Positions 1 through 5,701 of a stretch of DNA of 6,001 nucleotides are shown in pieces (position 1 is the first letter of the stretch; every line of letters starts with the position of its first letter). A program made the translations under genes and the position numbers. Location: contig DATKCH010000062.1 of the NCBI GenBank assembly GCA_035513295.1, forward strand, positions 1-6,001, in the 5' to 3' direction. The stretch comes from DATHRK01 sp035513295. GTDB lineage: Bacteria > Gemmatimonadota > Gemmatimonadetes > Longimicrobiales > RSA9. The notes under the pieces were generated by a model. It was not told the origin of the DNA and searched no databases. It saw nothing but the letters and a program-made list of their open reading frames with translations.

Positions 1-2
1 GG

Positions 3-281
3 TTTCGTCCAAACATCGTGCTGCAGCCTGCCTCCGCCGAAAAGGAGTTTGTTGAGAACGCCTGGGTCGGCCGCACGCTCGTCATCGGCGACGAAGTTCG
101 CTTGAACGTCACGGGGCCGTGCCCCAGATGCGTGATGACGAGCCTGCCTCAGGGTGATCTACCGAAGGATCCGGGCATTCTGCGTACGGCAGCCCAGCAC
201 AACCAGGTCAACGTCGGCGTTTACGCCGCTGTCCTGCGCGGCGGTACGATCCGCCGCGGTGATTCCTTCAGGCTCGAGTAG
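3..281 (+). CDS. MOSC domain protein, C-terminal part (5' end outside window)
   Basis: The reading frame is open from the first bases and ends with TAG at 279-281; 92 residues are visible. They begin FRPNI, the conserved strand that opens the core of many MOSC beta-barrels. They continue through G-PCPRCVMTSLPQ to ILRT and end in GTIRRGDSFRLE. In this family (MOSC = Mo cofactor sulfurase C-terminal domain, as in mARC amidoxime reductases and YcbX) the second Cys of PCxRC corresponds to the cysteine that ligates molybdenum; here it is codon 129-131. The likely role is a molybdenum-cofactor-dependent reductase or sulfur-carrying protein. The substrate cannot be told, because the N-terminal MOSC_N part lies upstream of the window. 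A GTG at 18 could serve as a start, but FRPNI lies upstream of it in the same frame, so the gene almost certainly begins outside. The family is a confident call; the exact activity is not. Confidence 0.88.
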   Translation, partial: FRPNIVLQPASAEKEFVENAWVGRTLVIGDEVRLNVTGPCPRCVMTSLPQGDLPKDPGILRTAAQHNQVNVGVYAAVLRGGTIRRGDSFRLE

Positions 282-310
282 CCTGACCAAGTCGACGTTG
301 CCGATGCGAC

Positions 311-366
311 GCCTAACCAGGCGCTGCACCTGACGGTCGCCTGCGGTGAGCGCCAGGTCGTCATGC
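311..366 (+). repeat. attC-like (integron 59-base-element-like) hairpin, probably degenerate
   Basis: The element lies 29 nt after the MOSC stop codon. GCCTAAC (311-317) matches the attC R'' consensus RYYYAAC. It is followed by an arm, GGCGCTGCACC (320-330), that pairs with GGTGAGCGCC (345-354). Ten base pairs form, and only G326 is left unpaired. A single extrahelical base in the left arm is the hallmark by which integron integrases choose the attC strand, and the position just downstream of a stop codon is also typical. Against it, the expected right box GTTRRRY (ideally GTTAGGC) is absent. The best candidate is GTCATGC at 360-366, which has a C in the core GTT. No second attC or intI gene is visible. 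It is either a decayed or atypical attC, or a chance hairpin. Confidence 0.4.
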
Positions 367-441
367 CGTATGCGGCGCACTGAGGCAGCTCGCTACTCGG
401 CTCTGTGTGGCGGCATCTCGCCGACTCAACGCGCGCAACAC

Positions 442-446
442 GGAGG
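442..446 (+). promoter_or_regulatory. Shine-Dalgarno site for the VOC gene
   Basis: GGAGG lies 5 nt before the ATG at 452. It decides this start over an in-frame ATG at 407, which would add 15 low-complexity residues. Confidence 0.75.
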
Positions 447-451
447 GAACC

Positions 452-943
452 ATGGTGCCGCCGAACAAGGGCATCCCAGAGAACTCTTCGTCGATCATGC
501 CGCGGCTCTTCTGCAGAGACCCGGATGCTGCGATCGAGTTCTACGTCCATGGCCTAGGCGCAACCGAGCTAGGGCGCAGACCCGGGCCCGACGGCCGCAC
601 GGCTCACGCGCTTCTCACACTGAGCCACGCGATGTTTATGGTAGACGCCGAATGGCCATCGCTGCCAAGCCGAGCTCCGAATGCGGACGGCAGCTCACCA
701 GTTGTCATCTTCGTTTATGTTCCGGACGTAGATGCCGCCGTTGAGCGCGCTACCTCTTCCGGAGCGCGAGTTCTCGTGCCTGCCACAAACCAGTTCTGGG
801 GGGACCGCACGGCTTGGATTATTGATCCAGCGGGACACGTGTGGACGGTCGCCACTCGTGTGGTAGATACGACCGAGGACGAACGACAGCAGCGCTGGTC
901 GCAAATTGTCGCGCACCAGGACCGCGCAACCAACGCAACGTGA
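452..943 (+). CDS. VOC (glyoxalase/bleomycin-resistance fold) family protein, PhnB-like
   Basis: This is a 163-residue protein. It has the two-module vicinal-oxygen-chelate layout: a first beta-alpha unit around residues 15-65 (LFCRDPDAAIEFY, then GATEL) and a second around 84-136 (VYVPDVDAAVERATSSGA). The second ends in WGDR (116-119) and IIDPAGHVWTVATR (123-136). The WGDR, DP-GH-W and ATR pattern, followed by a short acidic/Arg tail (DTTEDERQQRW), is typical of the PhnB-like subgroup of VOC proteins. Members bind a metal or small molecule; known ones are lyases, isomerases, dioxygenases or drug-binding proteins, and most PhnB-like members have no assigned substrate. It is expected to be cytoplasmic, as there is no signal peptide. 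I see no clear set of His/Glu metal ligands as in glyoxalase I, so catalysis is uncertain. The gene stands alone, with 170 nt before it and 261 nt to the next start. Small VOC proteins are frequent integron-cassette cargo, which fits the attC-like element upstream, though this is inference. Confidence 0.9.
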   Translation: MVPPNKGIPENSSSIMPRLFCRDPDAAIEFYVHGLGATELGRRPGPDGRTAHALLTLSHAMFMVDAEWPSLPSRAPNADGSSPVVIFVYVPDVDAAVERATSSGARVLVPATNQFWGDRTAWIIDPAGHVWTVATRVVDTTEDERQQRWSQIVAHQDRATNAT

Positions 944-1012
944 GATCTGCGGTATGACGGAGGGGTGATGCTGGCAACCGGCGCGATCGTTCGCCGCGCC
1001 TACGAATCTTGG

Positions 1013-1030
1013 GCTGAGCACTGGCTCAGC
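1013..1030. repeat. 7-bp inverted repeat (hairpin) after the VOC gene
   Basis: GCTGAGC (1013-1019) and GCTCAGC (1024-1030) are perfect inverted copies around a 4-nt loop, about 70 nt after the VOC stop. This could be an RNA hairpin at the 3' end of the VOC transcript. No U-tract follows, so a classical rho-independent terminator is not supported. Confidence 0.4.
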
Positions 1031-1095
1031 GCCGGGAGCGTCCACGGCTTTCCGCGCCGCTTGCAGTTTACCCCAAGCGCGTTATGGGCGTCTTC

Positions 1096-1111
1096 AATAT
1101 TCGTGAATATT
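1096..1111. promoter_or_regulatory. AT-rich dyad, candidate operator upstream of the NTF2-like gene
   Basis: AATATTC (1096-1102) and GAATATT (1105-1111) form a perfect 7+7 inverted repeat around GT. It lies 94 nt before the ATG at 1205, and it is a striking AT-rich island in GC-rich DNA. Its symmetry and place suit a dimeric repressor or activator site. No flanking -35/-10 pair could be assigned and no regulator gene is visible, so the function is inferred only. Confidence 0.3.
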
Positions 1112-1193
1112 CCGCGGCACGAAGGACGGAGCGCTACGCTCGGCTGCCGCGGCGAAGGTGGAGGGATGATGCGGTACTCACACAAGCTGGGAG

Positions 1194-1198
1194 GGAGG
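1194..1198 (+). promoter_or_regulatory. Shine-Dalgarno site for the NTF2-like gene
   Basis: GGAGG lies 6 nt before the ATG at 1205, inside the longer purine run GGGAGGGAGGA. It supports 1205 over the in-frame upstream starts at 965, 968 and 1166. Confidence 0.75.
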
Positions 1199-1204
1199 AT
1201 AACC

Positions 1205-1621
1205 ATGACCTCGATCAAGGACACGGCGGAGCGGTTCTTCGACGCGTGCGAAACTGGAAAGGGATGGGAGGTCTGTAAGGAGTGCTGCCATGCGGAGGCG
1301 ACGTTCTCGGCCCAGGCGGAAGCTCTGGCGGGCGTCGACACCTTGCAGGGCTACACGGAGTGGATGAAGGGTCTTCTCACACCGGTGCCCGACGGGCGGT
1401 ATGAGGTGCGTTCGTTCGCCGTGGACGAGGAGCGCAAGAACGTGGCGGCGTACGGCGTGTTCCGCGGCACGCATACCGGTGAGGGTGGGCCGGTGCCGCC
1501 GACGGGCAAGCGAGTGGAGGCGGACTACGTCTACGTCATGGAGTTCGAGGGCGACAGGATTCGCCACATGACGAAGATCTGGAACGATGGCGTCAGCTTG
1601 AAGCAGTTGGGATGGATGTAG
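1205..1621 (+). CDS. NTF2-like / SnoaL-like family protein (ester cyclase-like)
   Basis: This is a 138-residue protein of one cone-shaped alpha+beta-barrel domain, the usual length for the SnoaL/NTF2 fold. Helical residues 1-30 (IKDTAERFFDACETGKGW) lead into EATFSAQAEAL and the helix TLQGYTEWMKGLL. The strands of residues 66-128 follow, with GTHTGEGGPVPPTGK and ADYVYVMEFEGDRIRHMTKIWND. The late E-F-GDRI-H-IW-D segment is the part that carries the acidic active-site residue in SnoaL-type polyketide cyclases. The domain starts right at the chosen ATG, as in relatives of the family, so the 80 in-frame codons upstream are not needed. It is expected to be a small cytoplasmic enzyme or binding protein. 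SnoaL itself closes polyketide rings, but no polyketide genes are nearby, so that activity should not be assumed. A cysteine cluster, C24-K-E-C27-C28, stands out. The gene converges on the decarboxylase gene with 15 nt between the stops. Confidence 0.88.
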   Translation: MTSIKDTAERFFDACETGKGWEVCKECCHAEATFSAQAEALAGVDTLQGYTEWMKGLLTPVPDGRYEVRSFAVDEERKNVAAYGVFRGTHTGEGGPVPPTGKRVEADYVYVMEFEGDRIRHMTKIWNDGVSLKQLGWM

Positions 1622-1636
1622 TTCGCGCCAGGGTGT

Positions 1637-3187
1637 CTACTGCCGCATCTCCACGTCCACCGCCCGCCCCACCTCCGCCACGATCTCCGGCAGCGCGTCC
1701 ACGTCCTCGGCGCTCGTGTTGTAGTTCACGATGCACGCGCGAAGGAGGAACTTCCCGCGGATCTGCGCGATCGAGACGAACGCCTCGCCCCCCCGCTCGA
1801 GCCGACCCATGATCTTCTCGTTCAGCTCGTTCAGGTAGGAGGCGATCTCGGGCTCGTCGCGTCGGTCGCGCAGGTCGGTGGGGACGTGGCGGAACGTGTT
1901 GATGCTCAGGTCCTGGGTGAACGCCTCCATCTCGGGGTGCTCCCGCATGTTTCGGTGCAGCCGGCGCGAGAGCGCGCAGTCCTCGGCGATCATCCGCTGG
2001 TAGCCGGACCGGCCCACCTGCCGCAGCGCGAGCCACACCTTGAGGGCCCGGAAGCCGCGCGAGTTCTGCGGCCCCAGATCCACGTAATTGGTCGCTTCCA
2101 CGCCGAAGTAGTAGTACGCGGGATGGTAGGCGAACGCGTCCCGCAGCGTGCGCGGATCGCGCACCAGCGTGCAGCCGGCCTCGAGCGGGGAGTAGAGCCA
2201 CTTGTGCGGGTCGATCGCGATCGAGTCGGCCATTCCGATGCCGGCGAGCCGCGGGTCCAGCTCGGGCACCGCTGCGGCGAAGCCCCCGTAGGCGCCGTCG
2301 ACGTGGAACCAGACGCCGCGCTCGCGGCAGATCCCGGCGATCGCCGGCAGGTCATCGACCGCCCCCGTGCTCACCGAGCCGCCCGTTCCGATCACCATCA
2401 TCGGCAAATCGCCCGCATCCACATCGCGGTCGATGGCGTCGCGTAGCGCCCGGAGGTCCATGCGCAGGTCGTCCCCGGTCGGGATCCAGCGCAGCGCGTC
2501 TCCTCCGAGCCCGAACAGGTCCATCGCCTTCTGGATCCAGGTGTGGGTCTCGGCCGATCCGTACACGCGCAGCGGCCGGGCCTCGGCCGCGGAAAGTCCC
2601 TGCTCGCGAACGGGCCAATCAGCGGCCTTCGCCCGCGCCGCCAGAAACGCGGTGTAGTTGGCCATGTTGCCGCCGCTCACAAGGAGGCCGTCGCCGCCCT
2701 CTCCGAAGCCGATCAGCTCGGCGATCCAGCGCACCGTCTGGCCCTCGATTTCGGACGCCACGGGCGAAAGGATCCAGCCGCCGCAGTTGGGGTTCACCGA
2801 CGCCGCCAGCAGGTCGCCGAGCATGCCGATGGGCGCGGCGGAAGAGGTGATGTAGCCGAAGAAGCGCGGGTGGCCGTTGAGGAGCGAGTGGTTCAGCAGT
2901 AGATCCGCGGCCTCGTCGAGCAGCCGCGTGGCGTCCGTCCCGTCTTCCGGCAGCGGGGCATCCGCGTTCAGCAGCGCGCGAATCTCCTCGGGCCCCTCGC
3001 CGGTGGTGACGGGGCGGTCCGGCAGGCCGTCGAGGAACTCTGCGATCCGGTCCACGAGCGCGTGCCCGGCGCGGCGGAACTCCTCGCCTGTCATGGCGAT
3101 GTCGGCGCGTCGTCGTCCGACGACGTCCGGCGCGGTCGGATCCGCCGCGCCAGCGGCCTCTGTGTCCTGCGCCGGCTGCGTGTCCAT
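1637..3187 (-). CDS. Pyridoxal-phosphate-dependent decarboxylase, aromatic-L-amino-acid decarboxylase type
   Basis: This is a 516-residue, full-length group II PLP decarboxylase (Pyridoxal_deC). It would convert an aromatic amino acid (Tyr, Phe, Trp or hydroxylated forms) to the amine plus CO2 in the cytoplasm, probably as a homodimer. Visible landmarks are HPRFFGYITSS (106-116), NPNCGGWILSPVASEIE (132-148), SGGNMANYTA (171-180), the cofactor-stacking His215 in SAETHTW, Asp298 in FHVDGAYGG (binds the pyridine nitrogen) and the Schiff-base Lys329 in DPHKWLYSP. By counting from Lys329, Tyr358 (HPAYYY) matches Tyr332 of human DDC. That Tyr is kept in decarboxylases and becomes Phe in aldehyde synthases, which favours plain decarboxylation. 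The first 30 residues are Ala/Asp-rich and outside the conserved core. The ATG at 3187 has a weak GGGAG 12 nt upstream; Met32 is the alternative start but lacks one. The PIG-L gene lies 116 nt upstream on the same strand. Substrate choice cannot be read from the sequence. Confidence 0.93.
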   Translation of the reverse strand: MDTQPAQDTEAAGAADPTAPDVVGRRRADIAMTGEEFRRAGHALVDRIAEFLDGLPDRPVTTGEGPEEIRALLNADAPLPEDGTDATRLLDEAADLLLNHSLLNGHPRFFGYITSSAAPIGMLGDLLAASVNPNCGGWILSPVASEIEGQTVRWIAELIGFGEGGDGLLVSGGNMANYTAFLAARAKAADWPVREQGLSAAEARPLRVYGSAETHTWIQKAMDLFGLGGDALRWIPTGDDLRMDLRALRDAIDRDVDAGDLPMMVIGTGGSVSTGAVDDLPAIAGICRERGVWFHVDGAYGGFAAAVPELDPRLAGIGMADSIAIDPHKWLYSPLEAGCTLVRDPRTLRDAFAYHPAYYYFGVEATNYVDLGPQNSRGFRALKVWLALRQVGRSGYQRMIAEDCALSRRLHRNMREHPEMEAFTQDLSINTFRHVPTDLRDRRDEPEIASYLNELNEKIMGRLERGGEAFVSIAQIRGKFLLRACIVNYNTSAEDVDALPEIVAEVGRAVDVEMRQ

Positions 3188-3303
3188 GGCTGCGTGTCTC
3201 TCCCGAGGTGGCGTCGCGCCGCGCGCAGGCCAACGAACGCCTCCGCGGCGGCGGCGTAACCTGGGACCAACTCAACCGGGAGTCGAGATGCGGGGAGCCG
3301 GCC

Positions 3304-4098
3304 CTACCGCAGCCCCTCGAACAGGTCGGCCTCGCGCGCGCGCCCTCCGTTGACCAGCGAGTACACGCGGTAGAAGGACTGCCACCCCCACAGCGCGATC
3401 TGCCGATCCTCGCTCAGCTCACCGAGCGCCGAGTAGATCCGGATCTGCGACTCGTGGCACTGCACGGCGCGCCACACGGTGCGCCAGTGCTCGCGGCAGT
3501 CCACGCACGCCGTGAGCATCCAGTCGGGCCACGGGACGGCCTGCCGCTGGACCCCGTCGACCGTGCTGACGAACCTCTTGAAGGCCTGCTGGTAGGCGTC
3601 CCAGTGGCCCTCGCCCCAGGCGAAGTAGTAGAGTTTCGGGACGCTCCAGGAATCGTGGTCCGCCGGATCCGTCGCCACGACGAGCGCGGCGGTCGTGAGC
3701 TGGCAGATGGCGATGTGGTCCGGATGCCCATAGGCCCCGTCCTGCGCGAACGTCATCACGACGTGCGGCCGGATGCGGCGGACGTGACGGGCGATGCGCG
3801 CGGCCGCTTCCACCGGATCGGCGCGATCCAGCTCCCCGTCCAGGTAGTCCAGAAAGCACACCTCGCCCACGCCGAGCACCTCCGCCGCCGCGCGCAGCTC
3901 CGCCTCGCGGATGCGCCCCAGCTCCTCCTCCCCGGGATGCATCGAGCCGTCGCCGTAGCGACCCCGCTCGCCGCGCGTGGCGGCCAGGACGTGGGTCTCG
4001 ACGCCCTCGCTCGAGTACCGGGCGAGCACGCCCCCCAGCCCGAGCGTCTCGTCGTCGGGATGGGCGGTGACCGCCAGGAGGCGAAGGGGTCGGGTCAC
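3304..4098 (-). CDS. PIG-L / LmbE family zinc-dependent deacetylase
   Basis: This is a 264-residue protein if started at the GTG at 4098. The N-terminal Rossmann-like segment LRLLAVTAHPDDETLGLGGVL carries the AHPDDE motif (12-17): His13 and Asp16 are the expected zinc ligands and Asp15 the expected general base. The second family motif, GHPDH (124-128), supplies the remaining zinc His. Relatives remove acetyl groups from N-acetylglucosamine-type substrates (PIG-L in GPI anchors, MshB in mycothiol, BshB in bacillithiol synthesis, LmbE-like in antibiotics). The C-terminal half (WGEGHWDAYQ, CVDCREHWRTVWRAVQCHESQ) resembles the generic LmbE group rather than a named one, so the substrate is unknown. 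The open frame extends up to 4602, but the conserved domain starts within a few residues of GTG 4098 and the upstream residues look like antisense of the next gene. No clear Shine-Dalgarno site is seen, so the start is probable, not certain. It lies upstream of the decarboxylase and may share its transcript. Confidence 0.88.
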   Translation of the reverse strand: MTRPLRLLAVTAHPDDETLGLGGVLARYSSEGVETHVLAATRGERGRYGDGSMHPGEEELGRIREAELRAAAEVLGVGEVCFLDYLDGELDRADPVEAAARIARHVRRIRPHVVMTFAQDGAYGHPDHIAICQLTTAALVVATDPADHDSWSVPKLYYFAWGEGHWDAYQQAFKRFVSTVDGVQRQAVPWPDWMLTACVDCREHWRTVWRAVQCHESQIRIYSALGELSEDRQIALWGWQSFYRVYSLVNGGRAREADLFEGLR

Positions 4099-4300
4099 GG
4101 GTCGTGGTTCGGGTCGTTCCGCCGGCCCTCCGGCTCTTCGGGCGAGCGCGATCTGGGGCAGACTACAGCGCGGGCGGGCGGCTGTCGATCCGCGGAACCC
4201 GGACGGGGCGATTGATACGCGCCCGAGCCGCGGTTGACGGCACCCGCCATGTTTGACTCGAGGAACGAAGCGCGCATCGGCGCCGCTCGACACTCGACAA

Positions 4301-4305
4301 GGGAG
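4301..4305 (+). promoter_or_regulatory. Shine-Dalgarno site for the first exported protein gene
   Basis: GGGAG lies 6 nt before the ATG at 4312. It supports that start, which places the signal peptide at the N-terminus, over the in-frame ATG at 4234. Confidence 0.6.
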
Positions 4306-4311
4306 CTCGTG

Positions 4312-4947
4312 ATGCCTACGCCTCGACGCCAGGACCCTCGCACCGGCCGGCCCGGGGGTCTCCGGGCGGGAATCTGCCTCGTACTCGTCCTGCCGGCCAT
4401 CGCGCTGGCGACGCCGGCGCGGGCTCAGGAGGCCGCCGTCGACGCGCGGTCGGGGGCGATCCGAGCCGAGCGGTTCCCGGCGGCGCAGGCGATCCCGGCG
4501 ATCAGTCCGAGCGTCGCGCTCGGGGGTGCGGGAGAGCCGGCAAGCGCGACCGCCTGGACGGAGTCGGCCTCCCTCGCGGCGGCGGTTCCGCCGGCGCGCC
4601 ATGACGCCGAGCCGCGATCCCCCTGGGCGGTCGCGGGAGCCGCCCTCGCCGGGGGCGCCCTCGGTTGGGCCGCGGGCGCGGCCGCGACGCTAGCCTTCAC
4701 GCACGAACGGCTGGGTCAGGAGGATCTCGCGCCGCTCCTCTACGCGGTCGTCGGCGGCGCGGCCGTGTCGGTGCCGGCGGGCGCCGTGGCCGCGCACTGG
4801 GCCTCGCGCGGCCACGGCAGCATCCTCACGTCGACGCTGCTGGGTTATGCCGCCACGGCGATCGCGATGGTGACGTGGCCGGACGGCGGCTGGGCGCTCG
4901 GACCCGCGGTCGCGATCCCCATCACCATCGCGGTGGAGACGCTATAG
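4312..4947 (+). CDS. Unrecognised exported protein with glycine-zipper-like hydrophobic C-terminus (first of a tandem pair)
   Basis: This is a 211-residue protein of no family I recognise. Residues 1-38 form a classical signal peptide: Arg-rich start, hydrophobic core AGICLVLVLPAIALA, and cleavage site ARA before Q39. Residues 39-102 are a low-complexity Ala/Pro linker. Residues 104-210 hold hydrophobic stretches, roughly 105-129, 139-162 and 170-209, broken by short polar pieces (THERLGQEDL, SRGHGS). Glycines 114, 118 and 122 are spaced by four, a glycine-zipper pattern that suits tight helix packing in a membrane. It is probably an envelope protein; inner or outer membrane cannot be decided. 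The next gene begins 3 nt after the stop and encodes a protein of the same plan with alignable C-terminal segments, so the pair looks like a diverged duplication in one operon. The gene is transcribed away from the PIG-L gene, so a promoter should lie in 4099-4311. Confidence 0.75.
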   Translation: MPTPRRQDPRTGRPGGLRAGICLVLVLPAIALATPARAQEAAVDARSGAIRAERFPAAQAIPAISPSVALGGAGEPASATAWTESASLAAAVPPARHDAEPRSPWAVAGAALAGGALGWAAGAAATLAFTHERLGQEDLAPLLYAVVGGAAVSVPAGAVAAHWASRGHGSILTSTLLGYAATAIAMVTWPDGGWALGPAVAIPITIAVETL

Positions 4948-4950
4948 TCC

Positions 4951-5607
4951 ATGGCGTCGCTTCGGCAGCGTCGCCGGCGTTCCGGCTTGAGGACCGGCGC
5001 GGCGCTCGCGCTGTGCGGCGCCGTCGGCCTGGCTTCCCCCGGTGCCGCGCAGGGGCCCGCGATGCAGGACACCCCGGCGGTGCCGCGCCGCGATGCGACG
5101 CCGACACCCGACCCGGCCTGCGTCGCCGGCTCACGCCCGAGGCCCCTGACATGCCGCAGCGGGGTCGCGTGGCTGCGGCCGCCGGAGTATGGCCCGGCCG
5201 TTCCGGCGATGCCCACGGGCGCGAAGGCCCGGGCGCCCCACGCGGTGCTCCCGCCGCGAGCGGGGGACACCGCCGACGAAGGGCGGAACTGGGCCCCGCT
5301 CGCCGCCGTGGGGTTAGGGCTGCTGGTCGCGGTCCCGGGTGTCGCGATCGGTCACGCGATCGACCGCGAGCTGATCGGCGACGAGGCGAGCGAGAGCCCC
5401 GGGCTGGTCGGGGCCTTCGTCGGCGGTTCGCTGGGCTTCGGCCTCGGCGGCGTCGTCGGCGCGCACCTGGCGTCGGGGCGCAAAGGCAACATCTGGATCC
5501 CCCTCGGCGTCCTCGGCGCCGCGGCTCCGCTCATGGCGGTAGACCTGGAGGTCGGATTCCGCGTCACCCTCGCGGCGGTCGCCGTCGCGATCGCGATCGA
5601 ATCCTGA
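4951..5607 (+). CDS. Unrecognised exported protein with glycine-zipper repeat (second of a tandem pair)
   Basis: This is a 218-residue protein of no family I recognise. It has an Arg-rich N-terminus (RQRRRR), a hydrophobic core near 15-29 and a likely signal peptidase I site around GAA before Q34. Cys22 lacks a proper lipobox (LALC), so a lipoprotein is unlikely. Residues 34-112 are a Pro/Ala-rich linker with two cysteines, C57 and C68, that could form a disulfide. Hydrophobic stretches follow at about 114-136, 151-173 and 181-217. In the middle one, glycines 154, 158, 162, 166 and 170 are spaced exactly four apart: a five-step glycine zipper. AHLASGRKGNIWIPLGVLGAAAP aligns with AHWASRGHGSILTSTLLGYAATA of the preceding protein, and both end in a short VAIAIES/ITIAVETL tail. 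Only 3 nt separate the two genes, so they are almost surely co-transcribed. A GGAG sits 12 nt before the ATG, so translational coupling is plausible. Confidence 0.75.
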   Translation: MASLRQRRRRSGLRTGAALALCGAVGLASPGAAQGPAMQDTPAVPRRDATPTPDPACVAGSRPRPLTCRSGVAWLRPPEYGPAVPAMPTGAKARAPHAVLPPRAGDTADEGRNWAPLAAVGLGLLVAVPGVAIGHAIDRELIGDEASESPGLVGAFVGGSLGFGLGGVVGAHLASGRKGNIWIPLGVLGAAAPLMAVDLEVGFRVTLAAVAVAIAIES

Positions 5608-5648
5608 GCGCGGCGCTCGCCCTCGCCCTATCTTGCCCGCCGTTCCGC

Positions 5649-5676
5649 GCTCGCGACGCCCGACGCAGTCGCGAGC
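5649..5676. repeat. Perfect 9-bp inverted repeat between the tandem pair and the PD40 gene
   Basis: GCTCGCGAC (5649-5657) and GTCGCGAGC (5668-5676) are perfect inverted copies around a 10-nt loop. With one unpaired A5677, the stem can grow by about three more pairs (CGC 5646-5648 region with GCG after it). It could end the upstream operon, act in the leader of the PD40 gene, or bind a regulator. No T-run follows. A TATCTT at 5629-5634 could be a -10 element for the next gene, but no matching -35 is visible. Confidence 0.45.
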
Positions 5677-5701
5677 AGCGCCCCCCAAGCCCAGATACGC
5701 G

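Noticed and set aside
1079..1086. GTTATGG as the right box of a second attC site after the VOC gene
   Set aside because: I found no matching RYYYAAC box or complementary arms within about 140 nt upstream. The nearby GCTGAGC hairpin has no bulged base and is not placed as an attC arm.
1622..1636. Bidirectional terminator between the convergent NTF2-like and decarboxylase genes
   Set aside because: The gap is only 15 nt and has no inverted repeat or T-run.
3188..3303. Promoter or attenuator between the PIG-L and decarboxylase genes
   Set aside because: On the minus strand I see TTGAGT and GGTTACG fragments but no properly spaced -35/-10 pair and no strong hairpin with a T-run.
4121..4134. Small inverted repeat GCCGG/CCGGC in the divergent intergenic region
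   Set aside because: A 5-bp GC stem is expected by chance in DNA this rich in GC; nothing else marks it.
3208..4215. Long open frame on the plus strand, 335 codons
   Set aside because: It is antisense to the PIG-L gene, whose frame carries the AHPDDE and GHPDH motifs. The plus-strand product is Arg/Pro/Ala-rich without domain signs, as expected of a GC-rich shadow frame.
4234..4274. Promoter-like TTGACG (4234-4239) before the first exported protein gene
   Set aside because: No -10-like hexamer lies at a 16-18 nt spacing (CTCGAG is found there), so it is not supported as a sigma-70 promoter.
4099..4602. N-terminal extension of the PIG-L protein to 432 residues
   Set aside because: The extra residues are Arg-rich, lie antisense to the first exported protein, and precede a complete PIG-L domain that begins at GTG 4098.
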